Part shown: piece by piece, positions 36,001-47,580 of the stretch
Layout of the letters: the number at the start of each line of letters is the position of its first letter
Numbering within the stretch: the first letter of the stretch is position 1
NCBI GenBank assembly: GCA_003550325.1
Contig: QKWP01000026.1
Coordinates: 268,981-332,980 of the forward strand
Origin: Gigaspora rosea
Lineage: Eukaryota; Glomeromycota; Glomeromycetes; Diversisporales; Gigasporaceae
Direction: 5' to 3'
DNA length: 64,000 bases
Position numbers and translations under genes: made by a program
The notes under the pieces: model-generated
Seen by the model: only the letters and a program-made list of their open reading frames with translations
Database searches by the model: none
What the model was told of the DNA's origin: nothing

Positions 36001-38603
36001 ATTGCACACATTAAAAATGAACTATAAGAATTTGAATCAGATTTGGTGATATAATCCGTAATGTAGTGAATATATGCTAGAGCCAATTTGGTGGTTGCTA
36101 TAAATTTGATATCGTTGTTTCCATGACAACTAGAAGTTACATACAGATTGTGATTGTTGATATAAGCATTAAGACGTTGGAAAGCTATAATACCAAGTTC
36201 AGGATAAGTTTTTCCAGGCGCTTCAACTAGCTCTCAAGGGAAATCGAAACGACAATTAGACATTCTGTCATGCATGACCAGGTACATTTGTGAAATAATG
36301 TACATTTAGAATAGCAAGAATATCAAGTCGAAATCTTTCTTCAAAATTCGGTAATTGTGGATTAGGGATAGGGAAAAATGACGGATACATTTTTCTTTTT
36401 GTATTCGTTTTCGGGGTTAAATTTTCTTCTTGCAACATTTCATCGGTCAAATAATGACCATCAGGAAAAAGGTAACTAATGTCCTCTTAAACTATCTCAG
36501 TTATGTATTTCATTAAACGTTCTTTAAAAATGTCATTACATCTCATACGTTCTCGAAGTTTGACCGGGTCAAGAGCTCCTTCTAGCCAAATTAACATATG
36601 ACAGTAAGGTGTGCCTTAGTCTTGGTATTCAATAACTGCATAGTAATTTTTTATTTCGCCAAACACACCACCACCCAGTCTTTTATAACCTACTATAGAT
36701 TTAATTATGTTTTTTATAACAACATCAAAGTACTTTGCTCCTGCGGTCGGGTCAAGGTGAGCTAATTTCGCTCTCTCTGTCGCTGTTGGAAAATTATCAG
36801 GTGTTAAAGAATTAACATCGGCTTCTTTTCCTGCTTATAGCATTACGATTGGGCTATGAAGATCAGCCAGATTGATGATGACAAACAACGAAGGCAAACC
36901 ATCTTTAATAGTCAAAGCACGAAGCTCATTACGAAGATGATTACGAGACTGCCGTGAGCCTACAATTTTTCCTCCAATGATATTGATATTTTTTAGTAAT
37001 TCAACAATGGCACAATTTGTTATTGATTGTTTATTGTATTCTTGTTCGAGTGCCAATTCTACATCACGTGGTGTTAATCGTGAAATTATTTCAGCAGATT
37101 TTTCGAAAGTTATCTGTTTTGTCATTAAATATGTTCCGGAAGCTATTTCTCTTCCTTGTAGAATATTAAATACCACAAATATAAAAGATTGATGATGCCT
37201 GAACCTAGGGTCACGAAGACGTAATAGATGATTTACGTATCGTTTGAATGGTATATGTTGACTGCGAAATTTATCCTCTTGTCTGCCAATTCCATAAGGA
37301 AACAAGACAGGAAATGCGGCTGGCAAGAGTGTCAGATCCGTATATTCATTTTTCGGATTACTTGAGTGTGGCATTAAAATTGTTTTTGCACAACTGTCTT
37401 TATCAGTATCTAATTCATCAATCATTTTTTCGAGAATTTCCAAGGTATGACTTTTTTCGGTGAAAGAAATATTACCCATGTACGCTATACCGAACTTCTT
37501 AATTCACTGTTACCATTTGTAAATTCATACTCGTTATGTTCAGATACTTCCAAATCATATTTTAATTCTTTTTTTTCTAGTTCATCAATATCATTATCGT
37601 CAAATGGATCCGTAACATATCCTGTATAATGTTCTATATCCTTCAGATCAATATTAACTACCACTGTGGTTGCCATCAAAGCCATTGGAATTCCATCTTC
37701 CGGGAGAGAATTTAACAACATTTCATCTATCTCAACTCTTTTGTACAGGATATTATAATCTATTAACTACTTTAAAGCTTCAGCTACTTTATTTTTCTTA
37801 CGCGCAATACCTTTTTTAATTGTGTTTCCAATGCCCATCCCTGACCTACAAATACTACTTCCAAATTATCACACAAACGGTATATAGGTAGAGGTAAAAT
37901 ATTAGTGAGCGATATTGGGTTTTGAACGAACGTAATTACATGTCCTTTTATTTTATAATGTGTATGTTGTTGATTGGTAAGTTGAATAAGGTTCACACAA
38001 AGATATCCCGTGGAGATTAAAAGTTGATCCAGAATTGTTAATCCTTGAAGGCATGACGAAACTGCTCCTATCCACATGTTTGCCAAGGATAATACTGGGT
38101 TTTACCTGCATCTAACGATCGTTTACAGTCAAAGCATACACAAAGATCAAACAGATCTCCACTTTCTGACGCATTTCATTCAATAAACCTATTCTTATCT
38201 AATAAAATTTTATACCCACTTTCATCAATGCACCAAATTCTGTAATTAAAGTTCATATCAGGAAGCAACATTACAAGTTTTTCATCAACTTCAAGTAATG
38301 ACAAATCGATTTCTTTTGCAGAAATTCTAGTCCAATGTTTCGACAAAAACATCTCAGAACAAATTGCACAAGGCAATTCCCTAAGCAAATTACATCTGGT
38401 ATTTTCACGATACTCAAATAAGGCATTAATCGCGATATTCTTGTCAATTAGCTGCGGCCAGTCCATGTACTATTTTTTTTCAGTTCAAAATTATTATCCA
38501 TTTCCAAAACTCGTAATGGAATATCTAATTCTCTAGCTTTCAAATCTTTTTCTACAAGTGTCTTTTATCTTTTTTTATGTTGTTCTTCCCTTTTAATAGC
38601 CAT
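33038..38603 (-). pseudogene. Helitron Rep-helicase (HUH/Y2 Rep plus Pif1-type helicase), inactivated
   Basis: Reads right to left. A Cys-rich N-terminal part (CAICSEMF, about 38350; CVCFDCK, about 38130) is followed by a conserved block (GYLCVNLIQLTNQQHTHYKI, 38086-37784) and a Helitron-like N domain at 37479-36835 (FPYGIGRQEDKF, LADLHSPIVM). The HUH region at 36595-36625 reads GTPYCHML, with Tyr where the first His is expected. The tyrosine pair YITDY is kept at 36065-36051. The helicase has Walker A GSAGGSGKT (34535-34506), Walker B IDENSM (about 34283-34266), FMQLPPV and a C-terminal AFAFTEFKCQG (about 33285), and stops at 33038. Breaks include stops at 38176, 36834, 36616, about 36484, about 36234, 35704, about 35026, about 34305 and about 34207, plus frameshifts near 38470 and 38090. 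The role in an intact copy is nicking, strand transfer and unwinding in the nucleus. Confidence 0.85.
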
Positions 38604-39633
38604 TCTCGTTTATTTTTCGGATTTTTAAAATCGACCCTAAATCAATTTTAATATAAGTTTAACAGTTGATGGATAGAATATTAACTCGTAAGTTTATATT
38701 TACATTTTATTTACTTTATAAATATTGCTCTTATTGTTCACTATACTGCATGGTTTTTATGATCACAAACACGGATTATGATAAATGATTATAAGACTAT
38801 ATCATTTTTAAGTGATAATAAAGGTTTATCGTTTATCGATACGGACTATAAACAAAAAGTGATTACTTTTCTATATTTTTTCTCATACTTATATATAAAT
38901 CAATGATATGATTTATATTATATCAATTACATCATTTTATCGTCATTTATCTACTAATTATATTTTTCATTTACCAATTAATATTTGCTTTTACACATTC
39001 TCATTATCAAACTTTTTCTCATCAGCAAGCCCACAAATTCATGCGTAACAAGCGTAATGATGAGTATATTTAATTTATTTCTGATATATCACCAATTTGT
39101 TTTTTTTAATTTAAAGCATCGTATATTTTAAATAGGTTATCACAAACCAATAAGGATCATGATACACTTTATTTATCAACTCTCTTTTTTTTGTTCAAAT
39201 TTTAAATGTATCCAAATGTCAACGAGTCAATGCAACAACTGTGAAATTGTAATATATCACAAAAAGAATTTCTTCATTTTTCGCAATACAATTATTGCAA
39301 ATTACAAATCCATTCGCATTTAATAAACCAACACCATTCTTCACATAACGACAAACTTATGTCATTCACTATCTCATTTAGCACGCATATACGTACGTAT
39401 GTACATAATTCGTATGCGCGTACGCATGTGCTGTGCATACACCAGATGTACGTAATTTTTTCACACCGTCAATTTCATCATACATAAGTGCAATGAAGCA
39501 ATCAAATGCGACGAACAAAATTCATGCAATACCACTAAAATAGGGAAAAAGTCTGATTACCATAATACTTTCCAAAACAGGAAAAAATATAGGCCACCAA
39601 AAAGTTAAACGGAACCATCGCTCCACATTTCAT
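38604..39633. other. Helitron 5' non-coding region
   Basis: About 1 kb lies between the Rep start and the 5' end. It contains weak similarity to the tandem 5' units at 2834-4968 (TTTCCAAAACAGGAAAAAAT, AAAGTTAAACGGAACCATCG). An alternating GTACGTATGTAC tract is at 39390-39450. No gene is present. Confidence 0.5.
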
Positions 39634-39906
39634 GTGATCATACTGGTATTGTATTTCAGTGAAGATATATTACTTCACTTATCCTTTATTCAATAAACCA
39701 AAGATTCTTCACTCTGCTTTTTAGCAAAGGAAAAACCTTTAGTATTTATACATGTTTGTCCAATATAAATAAATACAATAATTAATAGAGAATTCTATAT
39801 AATCGATAGATTTGATATATGCTAATGCTAAATATAATGAATATAATAAATATAGTAAAGATAATAAATATAACACATATATCCTAAATATAAGCTATAT
39901 TAGATA

Positions 39907-40102
39907 CAGTCAGACCTCCCTAAATGCAACCTCCCTAAATGCATATCTAAGTAAACCTTCCTAAATGCATGCCTTTTTTTTGGCCCAATTTAATATAACA
40001 CTTATAGATTTTTATCTCTCTAAATGCATAACCTTTCTAAATGCATATTTTTGAAAATTTTTACTATGGTCCCGATGCTATGCATTTAGAGAGGTCTGAC
40101 TG
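39907..40102. mobile_element. pogo-type MITE, TA duplication
   Basis: The ends are CAGTCAGACCTCCCTAAATG and its complement (GCATTTAGAGAGGTCTGACTG). TA lies directly outside both (39905-39906, 40103-40104). The left part repeats CCTCCCTAAATGCA three times. The CAGT ends and TA target fit the Tc1/mariner-pogo group. The 196 bp are non-coding. Confidence 0.8.
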
Positions 40103-40394
40103 TATGTTAATTATATCTGTCAAAACTGTTATGTCCAAAATGTCTAATATGTTTAAAATGTCTGACATATCTGTGATTAACTGAAATGTCTAGGATTACT
40201 CGAAAAGTCTGATATTTCAGTATCATGGGTAGCGCAGTATTGATCGACCAATAAGATTTGGGCGCAGTAGAAAAGTTTGTAAAGACCAATCATTCAGTTT
40301 TGACTAAGTTGAGCTAGAACGGTCCAATTAGGATAATTTTGGTACCATTAGAAAGTTCTCATCGAGATGGTCACGATGTTGGTATCGTCATTAA

Positions 40395-40773
40395 AATTGG
40401 ATTGCAGGGTCAAGAGTTATCATTGTTATACCTTTCATATGTTTATACAGGTCTAACAATGCGTCTAATTGTTCTATTTCTCCATTTGTTAATACAGATC
40501 CAGTTGTTCTATCTTGCGGCCATGGTTATCATAAGTCTTGCTATGTTAACAATGGATTTATATGTGTATATTGTTTCTCATTTTTGAAAGATGGTGTTGA
40601 TAAACACGTCCAATCTCTATTAGAAAGCTTGCAATCTCTTGAAAGAAAAAAAAAGAAGAAAAAGAAGACATGAGTTGAAGGAGTTCCTTGCGATGATAAT
40701 GATGAATTTGAGAAAGTAAAATATAAGGCATTTGAATTGGAAGAAGCATTGCGAAAATTTCAACAGCAATAAT
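40395..40773 (+). pseudogene. RING-H2 zinc-finger fragment
   Basis: The frame is open from about 40395 and reads SPFVNTDPVVLSCGHGYHKS, then CY..GFICVYC. The spacing C-x-H-x2-H-x2-C followed by C-x2-C is the second half of a RING-H2 finger (40515-40574). No clear first cysteine pair is visible upstream, and no convincing start codon. A basic run of seven lysines follows, then TGA at about 40668, and the frame continues in register (VEGVPCDDNDEFEKVKYKAF) to TAA at 40773. RING-H2 fingers usually act as E3 ubiquitin ligases, but stand-alone fragments like this also occur in repeated gene families. It is probably a truncated remnant. The TGA could also be the true end of a short product. Confidence 0.5.
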
Positions 40774-42060
40774 TATAGTTTTATAATTTATTGAAATTTT
40801 TATTTTTACTGTATATTTGTTTAATAAAATATATTTGAATACAATTTGATATTGTTATATCATGTTCGTTCCTATTATATATTAAATTTTTTTATTATTT
40901 TTTACAATGGATGTGTGTCTTTCATTTTGGTAACAGTGACCAATATGAAACACTCCATAAATATGTTTCAAAACTGGCAGACTTTTTATAATAAAAATGA
41001 ATGCTTTTTGTGCATTCCTTTCGATTCCAATTCCATTTGATAGTAATATCCAAGTCTATGCATTTCATTGCATATTCTATCTTTTGGTAAGAATGTATGC
41101 CTTATATTCGTCTTTTTTAACTTTATTTCCATTTTGATGCTGTCTTCCAGATGAGCATTAATATAAATGCTATATATTTTAGTATTTGCGTACATAGCTT
41201 AAATATATTAGAAAACAAAAAGAAAAATTACCATTTTACATAAAAGTCAAACTCGTTATAGTGAAGGGATCGGTTTCATTAATAAAAATTTTTTAAAACT
41301 TCACTATATCGGGAGCTTATTAGTAAAATTCACTATATCGAGATTTTAATTAGTCCAGCTCATAAAAAAAAAATATTAATTAAAATTAACATTAAAAATT
41401 ATATATTTTGATTGGTTACTTATTACCGGAAGATCACGAGTAGATCTACAAAATTAACTAATCAAATGAATGTCGTCCTATGAATGTGGTACAGGATTCT
41501 GTGGACCATGTGAGACTGTATGCCCGTGGCAACTGGACCGTAAACAACTTGAGTTTTGAAGCAGTTTACTAGTCCAGGATTTGGCACAGATAATGAACGT
41601 ACCCTGTGATAACGATGTTGATTAACTATTAAAATATAAATTTACATAAGTAATCAATATAAGATGAACAAGTTAACTGCATATGAAGCAAAATTTTGGA
41701 AGGAATTTATTTAGTTAAGATACACAGGGAAGCCTCATCAGTGAAATCATGAGATATCGCTCTTTTTTAAAAAAATCCTTTACTGATCCTTACGAAATAG
41801 ACAACATGTATCACAAGTCAACACATATAACATACACATACGCGTCTCTAAACGTGCCATTTCATATGATGTGATATTACGTGCCACCCTTTGCTATAAT
41901 TTCTGTGCCATTTTTACTGTGGCATTCCGTAAAAATTTTGTAAGTGACAAAAGATTTGTGCCATTTCGAGCATTCCTGACACCAACTCATACTACAATAG
42001 TACCATTTTTTCTTATAGGATTTAAGAAAAAATTTATGCTAAAATAGTAAAACAATCTGC
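40774..42060. other. Non-genic; weak pogo-type end near 41250-41360
   Basis: CTCGTTATAGTGAAGGGATC at about 41253 and paired TTCACTATATCGGGAG at about 41303 look like decayed Tc1/pogo-type termini. A 69-codon open frame at 40986-41195 (minus) has no recognisable family. Nothing else is seen. Confidence 0.35.
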
Positions 42061-42230
42061 TCTAGACATCCAAAAACATCAAAGTCATTCTTTACTATTA
42101 AAATAAATATTAAAAATAAAAAATAATCCCGATCACTATTTTGATCACTCTTGATCATCAATAATTAATTTTTATATGATAGTTTTGATTTACGTAGTTG
42201 ACTGCTCATCCTAAAACTACATATCACTTG
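42060..42230 (-). repeat. Inverted copy of the dispersed repeat at 26300-26470
   Basis: See the partner at 26300-26470. The match includes the AGTGATCAAAATAGTGATCG and ACTATTAAAATA words and continues to GACATCCAAAAACATC. Confidence 0.6.
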
Positions 42231-42479
42231 AATAGCAAACAAGTTTTGTAGGAGAATTTAAACAATAACTTATGGTAGAAATCGTGGTAATTTAAATGCA
42301 CAAACTCTATCATATTGATTAATAAAAAAAAGCAGGGGCACCAATGGTGACCCGTTGTTATACTTGAAAAATTAAAATTTTTCTTTTCGATAGCCCTATC
42401 GGTATCCCATGATTAAATTACATCAATCACTCTGAACTCTTAAACCGCAAACCCCAATCGATGATTTGATCGATGCCCA

Positions 42480-42970
42480 ATTGACATATGAATATTCTTT
42501 ACTATTTCTTTATTTGTTATTATATACATATCTCTGTTATTTCCCATTTTGTTATACGTATACTTTTATAGATACGATAATCGATCGGAAAATGGATCGA
42601 CTATTATCACCTGGCCCCGTTTACACTAACGCACTTGAATAAGAAGTCTTCAGTATGTGTTTCATGGCGTCACTTCAATATTTGGCCTATCTTTGATGCC
42701 TCAAGGCATTCAAAAATTTTCAGGAATCTGCTGATACATTTCAGAATTTCATCTTCACAGACAGAACTTTTAAATAAGGCAAAGCCGTGGTTGAAATTAA
42801 TGTGATTAATAAAAGAATTGGTGTTGAAAAGAATCGAATGATTCTAAAAATCAGTTGACCGCAGATAAAAGTTTTCTTGAATAGAGTACTGTAATTAATT
42901 TATGTATCTGAAAACATGTATTTAAAGGCTCAAATTTTGCCTTCAATAAAGACTTCAGACTTTGATCTGA
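42480..42970 (+). other. LTR-like stretch with TATA and AATAAA spaced closely
   Basis: GTATTTAAAGGCTCAAATTT (about 42920) is followed within 35 bp by AATAAAGACTTCAGA, a combination usual at the R region of an LTR. No partner LTR, primer-binding site or gag-pol sequence is visible. The palindrome at 42978-43513 begins directly after it. Confidence 0.3.
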
Positions 42971-42977
42971 TCCTTTG

Positions 42978-43513
42978 TTAATTGATGATCCGCTATTCAT
43001 TAGGTGCATGATCATAGTGTAATGTGATGCAGATCATTATGTAAATACTATATATGTAAATGAAACGTTCGCCCAAGGAAAAATATTTTTTTACTAAGTT
43101 AATTGATCTTGTCGACTAATTGAAAGTTGTAGAACTCATTGTTGTGGTTCTAATAGTAGTTAAATCATCTAAATCGGCCCAGTGGAAGCCAAGAAATCTT
43201 TAAAAAACGTGTCAACAACTATATAAAATCTCTATGAAACAATAGATTGTTTACATAAAAATTTTATATAGTCGTTGACACGTTTTTTAAAGATTTCTTG
43301 GCTTCCACTGGGCTGATTTAGATAATTTAACTACCATTAGAACCGCAGCAACGAGCTCTACAACTTTCAATTAGTCGACAAGATCGATTAACTTAGTAAA
43401 AAATATTTTTCCTTGGCTGAACTTAGCATTTACATATATAGTAATTTACATAATGATCTGTATCACATTACACTATGATCATGCACCTGATGACTGGCGG
43501 ATCATCAATTAAA
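42978..43513. repeat. Large palindrome, about 260-bp arms
   Basis: TTAATTGATGATCCGC at the left pairs with the complement ending GGATCATCAATTAA at the right. Pairing continues nearly unbroken through TGCATGATCATAGTGTAATG, CAAGGAAAAATATTT, ACTAAGTTAA, GTCGACTAATTGAAAGTTGT and TATATAAAAT to a centre near 43245. The inner part is a diverged copy of the 207-bp module at 14585-15310. A transcript would form a very long hairpin. No clear target duplication is present. Confidence 0.85.
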
Positions 43514-44370
43514 TAATAAACCTTGACACCATAAAAGTTAGTAGGCATTTCAAAGCCGAAGGCAACTTATATACACTTCTATTATCGAATTCTCAACACT
43601 GCTTGTTAGCATTATGCTGCTATTTTATTAGTTATTTTATTTATTGTTTGATTATTTTGACACTGCTGCTGATATACATATCGATACACCAATACCTAAT
43701 TGTTTTATTGATAATACATTTAAGACTATAGATAGATTTATTTAACTGCTGTATTGTTTGATTGTTTCTGCTAATTAACGATTGATATCATTAGATACAC
43801 TTTGTTTAATTATATACCAATTTATCCCTTTTTAACCTCTTACACTTGATTCAACTCCTTTTACGCCAAAGTACCCTAACTCCTTCATAATTCTCTCTCT
43901 GAATTTCTTTGCTATCAACTCGTAAATATCGTTCACTATCCCGATAGCTCTACCGGCGGGTCTAATATCTTCCAACCGGATAGTAACACCATCTAATCTT
44001 GTAATATAATAAGTAATAGAATAAAATAATCATAAAACAAAGTTACAAGACTAAATTGCTTGGAAATCACGGAACCGAGGGTCATTCCTGCCACTACTAA
44101 TCCACCTGACTTCCTATTAGAGATAATTGTTAATCCCAGATAATCATTGTGCCCTGAAGATCACCAGATTACTATATCCAATCAGAATCAAGATTTTACT
44201 TACGAATCGAGTGGAGACATTGATATAGATAATGTAACTTTTGCATAATTCACAATCCGAATTGGACCATACTACATCCTGGTACCATATTTAACAAACT
44301 TAAAATTGTCGCACTAGAAGGTTAATTAAATATTAAAAGAATGAATATTAATAAATAAGCATTATTTTAT
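43514..44370. other. Non-genic stretch of near-neutral composition
   Basis: Slightly less AT-biased sequence without a recognisable protein. CTATCCCGATAGCTCTACCG (about 43937) echoes GATAGCCCTATCGG (about 42389), so both may belong to one old retroelement remnant. Confidence 0.3.
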
Positions 44371-46257
44371 GGTGACCCTGTGATCGACCAATCAAAATCG
44401 ATCACGTGGAGCCATAGCATTAGTACCCATGTGATCCTATAAAAATCGATCACAGAAAATCAACTTGGTTCAGATCCCGTGAAACCAATATGCATACTTT
44501 ATTAAAATAATTAATTTATTAAACACAAACAATTACAAATTATAACATTATAGAAAAAAAACTAAAAACTTCGCACAATACAAATTTGTGTTAAAAAAAA
44601 AAAAACTAAAAATCTTCACTTCGCACGATACCAATTCGAAAAAAAAAAAAAAAAGCAAAAAAAAACTTATCTGCAAGTTTCCGGTTCAAAATCTACAAGA
44701 AAGTTCACCAAAAAGACATGAGGAAAGCCCACAAGAAAGTTCTCCAAAAACTGAGGAAAGTCCACAAGAAAATTCTTTAAAAACCCCACAAAAAAGTTCA
44801 ACAAATCATCTCCACAAATGATGGTACCGAAGAAACGAAACTTAAAGCAAACCTACGAAAAAAGTTAGTATTGGTTCAAAGAAAAAAAAAGCAAAAAAAA
44901 AACTTACTGCAAGTTCCCAGTTCAAAATTCACAAGAAAATTCACCAAAAAGACACGAGAAAAGTCCACAAGAATGTTCTCCAAAAATGCCGAGAAAAGTC
45001 CACAAGAAAATTCTTCAAAAACCCACAAAAAAGTTCAACAATTCGTCTTCACTGAAGGAACGATAGCTTAAAGCGAACCTATGAAAAAAGTTAGTATTAG
45101 CTTAAAGAAAAAAAAAAGGCAAAAAAAATCTTATCTGCAAGTTCCCAGTTCAAAATCCACAAGAAAGTTTACCAAAAAAGACACAAGGAAAGCCCACAAG
45201 AAAGTTCTCCAAAAACACCGAGAAAAGTACACAAGAAAATTCTTTAAAAACCCACAAAAAAGTTCAACAAATCATATCCATAAATGATGGTACCAAAGGA
45301 ATGAAAGCTTAAAGTGAACCTACGAAAAAAGTTAATATTAGTTCAAAGAAAAAAAAAAGCAAAAAAAAACTTATCTGCAGGTTCCCAGTTCAAAATCCAC
45401 AAGAAAGTTCACCAAAAAGACATGAGGAAAGTCTACAAACAAAAACGCCAAGGAAAGTCCACAAGAAAATTCTTCAAAAACCTCACAAAAAAGTTTGTCT
45501 CTACAAATGACAGTACCGAAGGAACAAAAGCTTTAAAGCGAATCTACGAAAAAACCAAAAAGTCATAAGGAAAGATCTCCAAAAACAGCAAGGAAAGTCC
45601 ACAAGAAAATTTTTCAAAAATCTCACAAAAAAGTTCAACAAATCATCTCTATAAACGATGGTACCAAAGGAATGAAAGCTTAAAGTGAACCTACGAAAAA
45701 AGTTAGTATTAGTTCAAAAAAGAAAAAAAGAAAGCAAAAAAAAAAAAAAACTTATCTGCAAGTTCGCAGTTCAAAATCCACAAGAAAGTTCACCAAAAAG
45801 ATATGAAGAAAGTCCACAAGAAAGATCTCCAAAAACGCTGAGAAAAGTCCACAAGAAAATTCTTCAAAAACCCCACAAAAAAAGTTCGTCTCTACAAAAA
45901 TGCTACTGAAGAAACAAAAGCTTTAAAGCAAACCTACGAAAAAACCAAAAAGACACGAGGAAAGATCTCCAAAATGCCGAGGAAAGTCCATAAGAAAAAT
46001 TTCACAAAAAAGTTCAACAAATCGTCTCCATAAACAATAGTACCGAAGGAATGAAAGCTTAAAGTGAACCTACGAAAAAAGTTCAAAGAAGAAAAAAAGA
46101 AAGCAAAAATAAAAACTTATCTGCAAGTTCCCGAAGCAACAAACAAACAAACAAAGCAAAAAAAATCTAAACCTAGATCGGATTAGAGTACAAACTGACT
46201 GATTCCGTGACTGTTTTGCTGATCTTAAATCTGATTGGTTGATCTTATAGGGGTCAC
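44371..46257. mobile_element. Possible TIR-bounded element around a lysine-rich tandem array
   Basis: GGTGACCCTGTGATCGACCA at 44371 is matched at the right by the complement of TGGTTGATCTTATAGGGGTC (ending 46257), about 75% over 35-40 bp. No certain duplication is read, though a shared TATTTTAT occurs nearby on both sides. The interior is the array described separately. Confidence 0.4.
44585..46130 (+). repeat. Tandem array translating to lysine/serine/proline-rich repeats
   Basis: Units of about 225-245 bp (two enlarged to about 365 bp) begin with an A-rich AAAAGCAAAAAAAAACTTAT stretch near 44640, 44880, 45105, 45350 and 45720, with a partial unit at 46085. Each then reads CTGCAAGTTCCCAGTTCAAA and several AAAGTCCACAAGAAAATTCT words. 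In the plus frames this gives KKLICKFPVQNPQESSPKRH-type and RKVHKKILQKPHKK-type segments. Each unit falls in a different frame and ends in stops, so no single product spans the array. It may be a decayed repeat-protein gene or simply a satellite with A-rich bias. Confidence 0.6.
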
Positions 46258-46613
46258 ATAGCGACAGATCGCTATTTTATTTTTGCCTTAATAAATTAGA
46301 AAAAATTCTTAGGAAAACTTACAATCGAATTTTTTGGGTTTCTTGATGATAAGGAAGATTAAAAAGTGATAACTAATGTCAGTTATTTACCAGGCTTTAA
46401 AATATTTCAAGCTCATTCAACATTTTATGATATAGTTCTTTGTATTTTAAAAACGAATTATTGAATACTAGCAAAGATAAAAATAACATCAAGACAATTG
46501 AATTAAACCATATTATAATTCAACAATTTGATTTCATTATCAAGTAAGTTATATTTTTATGAAGCAAACCTGTAGTGTTAAATGCTAGTTGATATATTTC
46601 AAAATATTGTAAC

Positions 46614-47495
46614 CAGTGTTTAAAATTCAAATCTAAAGTTATGTTCTCAAAAGTGCATAATTAAATTTTTATTGTTCTCAAAAACTTTTTAGTGTTTATT
46701 ATATATTAAATATATTGAACATTAATTTTTAAAGAATGTTCATATTCTATACTTACAATTCACATACTAAGTTTATGCTTATCTATTAATAATCTTTTAA
46801 AGTTTGAATATGATTCTTCATATTTTTTTAAAAAAAAAAAAATATATTATATGATTCAATTTTTAATAATTTTGTTAAAACTTTAAGTGCTTTGTTTTTT
46901 ATTTGCTTATAATAAAACAAGAATTTCTATGGTATTTTACTGATGCTATTATTGGTTAATATAATAAATTAGAATCCAATTTATTTGTTATTTATCTATT
47001 TAAACTTTATACTAACAAATAATTTGTATTTTTTTACTTGCTTAGTATTAGCATATCCTTTGATACAAATCATCTATATATAAGTCTACACAATAATGAT
47101 ACTCTCTATATAAAAAAGACACTGCACAATTAATGAATATTTTATTTTAAAAATCTTCAAAGTCTATTTTCTTAAATATTTATTTGTTATCCATATTGAA
47201 CTTCTTTAAATATATGTGCTATACATAGTATGTATGTACGTATGTACGCATATATGTATATATATATATATTTATGCAAAATTTGTCATAATCAAATTAC
47301 ATTATCAAATTAATGAACATTTTATATAATTTATTGTTCTCATTAATAAATCTAAAACATAAAAATTTTATAAATGTTCTTTTTGAGAACATTTTAAAAT
47401 GTTCTCAAATAAGAGAACCTTTTTTAAATACCAATGTTCTTAAAAAAACTCAAATGTTCATTGAGAACCATGAGAACATTGAATTTTAAACACTG
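46614..47495. mobile_element. hAT-type non-autonomous element, 8-bp duplication
   Basis: The ends are CAGTGTTTAAAATTCAA and its exact complement. ATTGTAAC stands outside both (46606-46613, 47496-47503). The subterminal regions carry repeated GTTCTCAAAA/TTGAGAAC words in both orientations, which could be transposase-binding sites. The 882 bp hold no transposase. Confidence 0.85.
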
Positions 47496-47580
47496 ATTGT
47501 AACTAATTCGTATATTATGTTCTAAGTACTATAAAAGTGATTAGCATCACTCGAAATTCTTTTGAATATTAACTCTAACT

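Larger units (their letters stand above)
29837..39647 (-). mobile_element. Decayed coding Helitron, 9.8 kb, Helitron2-like ends
   Basis: The 5' end on the minus strand is ACCAGTATGATCAC at 39647-39634, followed by ATGAAATGTGGAGCGATGG. The 3' end is at 29837: the plus strand reads TAGCTGCGCG, with a 7-bp stem (29840-29846 with 29857-29863), and just inside it ACTAGTACGATCAC (29865-29878), an inverted near-copy of the 5' motif. Between the ends lie a Rep-helicase pseudogene on the minus strand and an RPA-like gene on the plus strand. Helitrons are rolling-circle elements using a HUH/Y2 Rep and a Pif1-type helicase. Inverted motifs inside a terminal hairpin are described for Helitron2/Helentron types. 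The exact end base is unresolved. Confidence 0.7.

Noticed and set aside
33038..38603. Systematic C-to-T decay (RIP or methyl-CpG deamination) as the cause of the stops
   Set aside because: Some stops could be CGA-to-TGA changes, but several are TAA or TAG and there are indels; without an ancestral copy the pattern cannot be tested.
47225..47270. GTATGTACGTATG tract as a regulatory element
   Set aside because: Simple alternating repeat inside a hAT element, with no gene near it.
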